A stretch of 13,642 nucleotides of DNA from Nitrososphaera sp. Its GTDB lineage: Archaea > Thermoproteota > Nitrososphaeria > Nitrososphaerales > Nitrososphaeraceae. Positions 11,970 to 13,642 of the stretch are shown here, in pieces. The translations under genes and the position numbers were made by a program. Location: positions 1 through 13,642 of the forward strand of contig JAICVG010000003.1 in the NCBI GenBank assembly GCA_025935445.1. The letters are read 5' to 3'. The first letter of the stretch is position 1; each line of letters opens with the position of its first letter. A model generated the notes under the pieces. That model had not been told where the DNA came from. It made no database searches and saw only the letters and a program-made list of their open reading frames with translations.

Positions 11970-13446
11970 AATCATACACAACAGGTTGAAGCGTTGCTAA
12001 GTTGACTATCACGGCCATGCCAGGCGTCGGCGTTATGCCCATTGTCTGCTGGTATTTTGTCTGACTCTGCCACGCACCTGAATTTACTACAAGAGTGCCA
12101 CGGTAGCTCTGCACATCAACCACATGTACATGCCCTGAGTGAAAAATATCAGGCACCTCGGTAATAACCATCATGTCCTCTTGCTCTGGAGCTATAGGTG
12201 TGCGATCGCCATATATTGGAGCAAGGTGGCGAGCCTTAAGAAGCACTTTCATCGCCTCTGACGGCTTGGAATAGCTCAGCCCTGGTATTGTCGCGATGAT
12301 GTCGTCAAGGCCCTGGCCGTGATACATCAACACCTTGACGCCATTGAGTTCAACAAAAGCAGGGTTGCCAAGCATCATACAGTTTTCAAGACCGTAAAAC
12401 TGCTCGCCCAGATCCTTCCTCGGGATCGCAGGTTGTGGAAGTGCCCTTCTGCCAAGGTCGTGGTTGCCTGGTATCACCAATACTTTGATATGTTTAGGAA
12501 CCTTTGCCAGCAACTGGGCAGCATGACTCATCTGTTTTGCCGCGTCTATTTCCAACAATTCTTTGTCCTGGTTTGGAAATATACCAATGCCGTCGATCAG
12601 ATCACCTCCAACACAGAGGAACTTGATCTTCTTGACAATGTCATCATCAGACGATGATGACAGCCAGTCCAAGAACCTCAAAAACTCCGTCTTCATGAAA
12701 TACTTACTGCCAACATGCAAGTCAGAGATCAATACCGCGTAGGCTTCCGACTTGCTCTTGTTGGGTAAATGGTCAGGAATATCGGGCATCATGACGCTCT
12801 TGATCGTCAGCCCTGGCCTTGCCTTGCCATTTTCAAGCTCAAGCATCACCATTTGGTCAAGCGCAAGAGTTGAGGTCTGCTTTTTTACATCCTCTACCGT
12901 AGAAATGGCAGTTAGGATCCCTGAGTAATCGTCGATTGCTAGTTCAACATCATTTTTCTTGATGCGCTTTGACATTAAGAGGCCGGCAACTATGATCGAG
13001 CTAGCGGCGCCATGGAGACTCTTTTCGCCTCTTTCAGCCTGCTTGCTGATCCTGACTCTGTGCTTGACAGCCGACACTTTTGATATGCGCTTGCTGTCTG
13101 GCCGCTGGGCCAAAATGCGCATCGTCTTCTCGAATCTGCTTTGAAACAACGCTGTATAGCCCTCTACCCCCTCTGCAGTGGTAACGTTGGGTGTCGGATC
13201 GATGAGCACGGTACACGTCTGCTGCTCGATTGGACCTTCCTGTTTTTTTGGCTCTAGTAAAGTTTTGATGTCGTCAACTACTATTACTGCACTTTTCGTC
13301 TGCTTTTTCGTCTTGATTATTTCCTGAATTATCTTGAGCACATCGACATCAAGGCCCTTTAACATAGCAAACGCGTTAGGATGTATTTGAAATCCCCTAC
13401 TGGTTGCATAAGATAACGCGTTGGAAACTTCATTTTGCAAAGCCAA
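11959..13446 (-). CDS. polB: DNA polymerase D small subunit DP1 (3'-5' exonuclease)
   Basis: Proofreading subunit of PolD, partner of DP2 at 4579-7974. The 495 residues comprise an N-terminal helical domain (about 1-70), a variable linker, an OB-like region (about 160-235) and a calcineurin-like phosphoesterase domain whose metal ligands are visible and intact: SDLHVGS (241-247), GGDLIDG (280-286), IPGNHD (325-330), MYHGQG (374-379) and HSGHVHVVD (436-444). The enzyme should therefore be an active exonuclease, unlike the dead homologue in eukaryotic polymerase B-subunits. The start is TTG 13446 (TTG 13440 possible); no in-frame ATG precedes M28, and a stop lies 10 codons upstream. A TATA-like TAATTAAG (about 13479-13486) fits upstream. 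It is divergent from the small zinc gene at 13533 and convergent with cdc6. Confidence 0.95.
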   Translation of the reverse strand: MALQNEVSNALSYATSRGFQIHPNAFAMLKGLDVDVLKIIQEIIKTKKQTKSAVIVVDDIKTLLEPKKQEGPIEQQTCTVLIDPTPNVTTAEGVEGYTALFQSRFEKTMRILAQRPDSKRISKVSAVKHRVRISKQAERGEKSLHGAASSIIVAGLLMSKRIKKNDVELAIDDYSGILTAISTVEDVKKQTSTLALDQMVMLELENGKARPGLTIKSVMMPDIPDHLPNKSKSEAYAVLISDLHVGSKYFMKTEFLRFLDWLSSSSDDDIVKKIKFLCVGGDLIDGIGIFPNQDKELLEIDAAKQMSHAAQLLAKVPKHIKVLVIPGNHDLGRRALPQPAIPRKDLGEQFYGLENCMMLGNPAFVELNGVKVLMYHGQGLDDIIATIPGLSYSKPSEAMKVLLKARHLAPIYGDRTPIAPEQEDMMVITEVPDIFHSGHVHVVDVQSYRGTLVVNSGAWQSQTKYQQTMGITPTPGMAVIVNLATLQPVVYDFNQ

Positions 13447-13500
13447 TGCAGTAGGCCATTTTGATGTCGAAGATCATCCTTAATTAGATTTCTGTTGTCA

Positions 13501-13514
13501 TAGTTTTATCTTAG
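13501..13514 (+). promoter_or_regulatory. TATA box of the 13533 gene
   Basis: TAGTTTTATCTTAG is AT-rich and centred about 26 bases upstream of the TTG at 13533/13536. That spacing fits a leaderless start. No other upstream site is visible. Confidence 0.35.
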
Positions 13515-13532
13515 AAGTGCACATTATCACCA

Positions 13533-13642
13533 TTGTTGAAGAAATTCTGCGGCAGGTGCAAGAAAGTGCTGCCTGCCAGCGCTAGGTATCTACTGTGTGA
13601 AAATTGTCACAAGCAAGTAGTGATGGCCGAAGAGGACCGAGA
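13533..13642 (+). CDS. small zinc-ribbon protein, 5' part
   Basis: The open frame runs off the right edge. From the TTG pair at 13533/13536 it reads LLKKFCGRCKKVLPASARYL, then LCENCHKQVV and MAEEDR. Two CxxC pairs (CGRC and CENC), 14 residues apart, define a small zinc ribbon, as in many short archaeal proteins of unknown role. A stop lies seven codons upstream of the first TTG, so the start must be at or near the TTGs; no ATG is available. It is divergent from DP1. The product could bind nucleic acid or another protein; no function is assigned. Confidence 0.6.
   Translation, partial: MLKKFCGRCKKVLPASARYLLCENCHKQVVMAEEDR

Noticed and set aside
1..13642. CRISPR array, insertion sequence or phage module
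   Set aside because: No spaced direct repeats, transposase, integrase or terminal inverted repeats are visible; composition and gene content look like ordinary archaeal core genome.

Overview
The window is archaeal chromosomal DNA, most likely from an ammonia-oxidising thaumarchaeon (Nitrososphaerota) of the Nitrososphaera type. Direct evidence for archaea: both subunits of family D DNA polymerase, an Orc1/Cdc6 initiator with ORB-type origin repeats beside it, the archaeal tRNA-modifying enzyme TiaS, a geranylgeranylglyceryl phosphate synthase for ether lipids, and a tRNA intron with a bulge-helix-bulge splice motif. The phylum is an inference from the overall style of the proteins and the short, often leaderless starts.

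Layout. 1-816 (+): 3' part of tiaS. Its end overlaps, in antisense, an initiator tRNA-Met gene (798-903, -) that carries a 31-nt intron in the T stem. 904-1540 is mostly non-coding, with TATA-like boxes, a hairpin, a GA run and one doubtful mini-ORF. hisI (+) follows. Then comes a + pair that overlaps by one base: thrC (threonine synthase) and a protein fusing a ubiquitin-like (MoaD/ThiS) domain to an E1-like (MoeB/ThiF) enzyme. The fusion gene meets the large PolD subunit (DP2, -) tail to tail inside a shared CTAG. DP2 is the second gene of a minus-strand operon behind the lipid gene (4 bp gap). A perfect 22-bp palindrome separates that operon from a divergent small gene (8813). After it come a predicted membrane-anchored winged-helix protein (9240, +) and, convergent and overlapping it, a small winged-helix protein (9763-10218, -).

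10219-10760 is the probable replication origin. It has two good ORB elements in direct orientation, a second degenerate ORB pair in inverted orientation around a stretch of about 25% GC, and a dense cluster of TTAAC/GTTAAC motifs. cdc6 (+) starts at its right edge and runs tail to tail into the small PolD subunit (DP1, -). At the right edge a small CxxC zinc-ribbon gene begins on + and leaves the window.

The genes around the origin form a replication neighbourhood: Cdc6 would bind the ORBs and open the origin, and PolD (DP1 exonuclease plus DP2 polymerase) would copy from it. The amino-acid genes, the lipid gene and the tRNA-related genes are housekeeping. I see no mobile element, CRISPR array, phage gene or foreign-looking block. 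The most unusual items are the T-stem intron, the two-part origin architecture with its TTAAC cluster, the Ubl-E1 fusion, the membrane-anchored winged-helix protein and the 22-bp palindrome.
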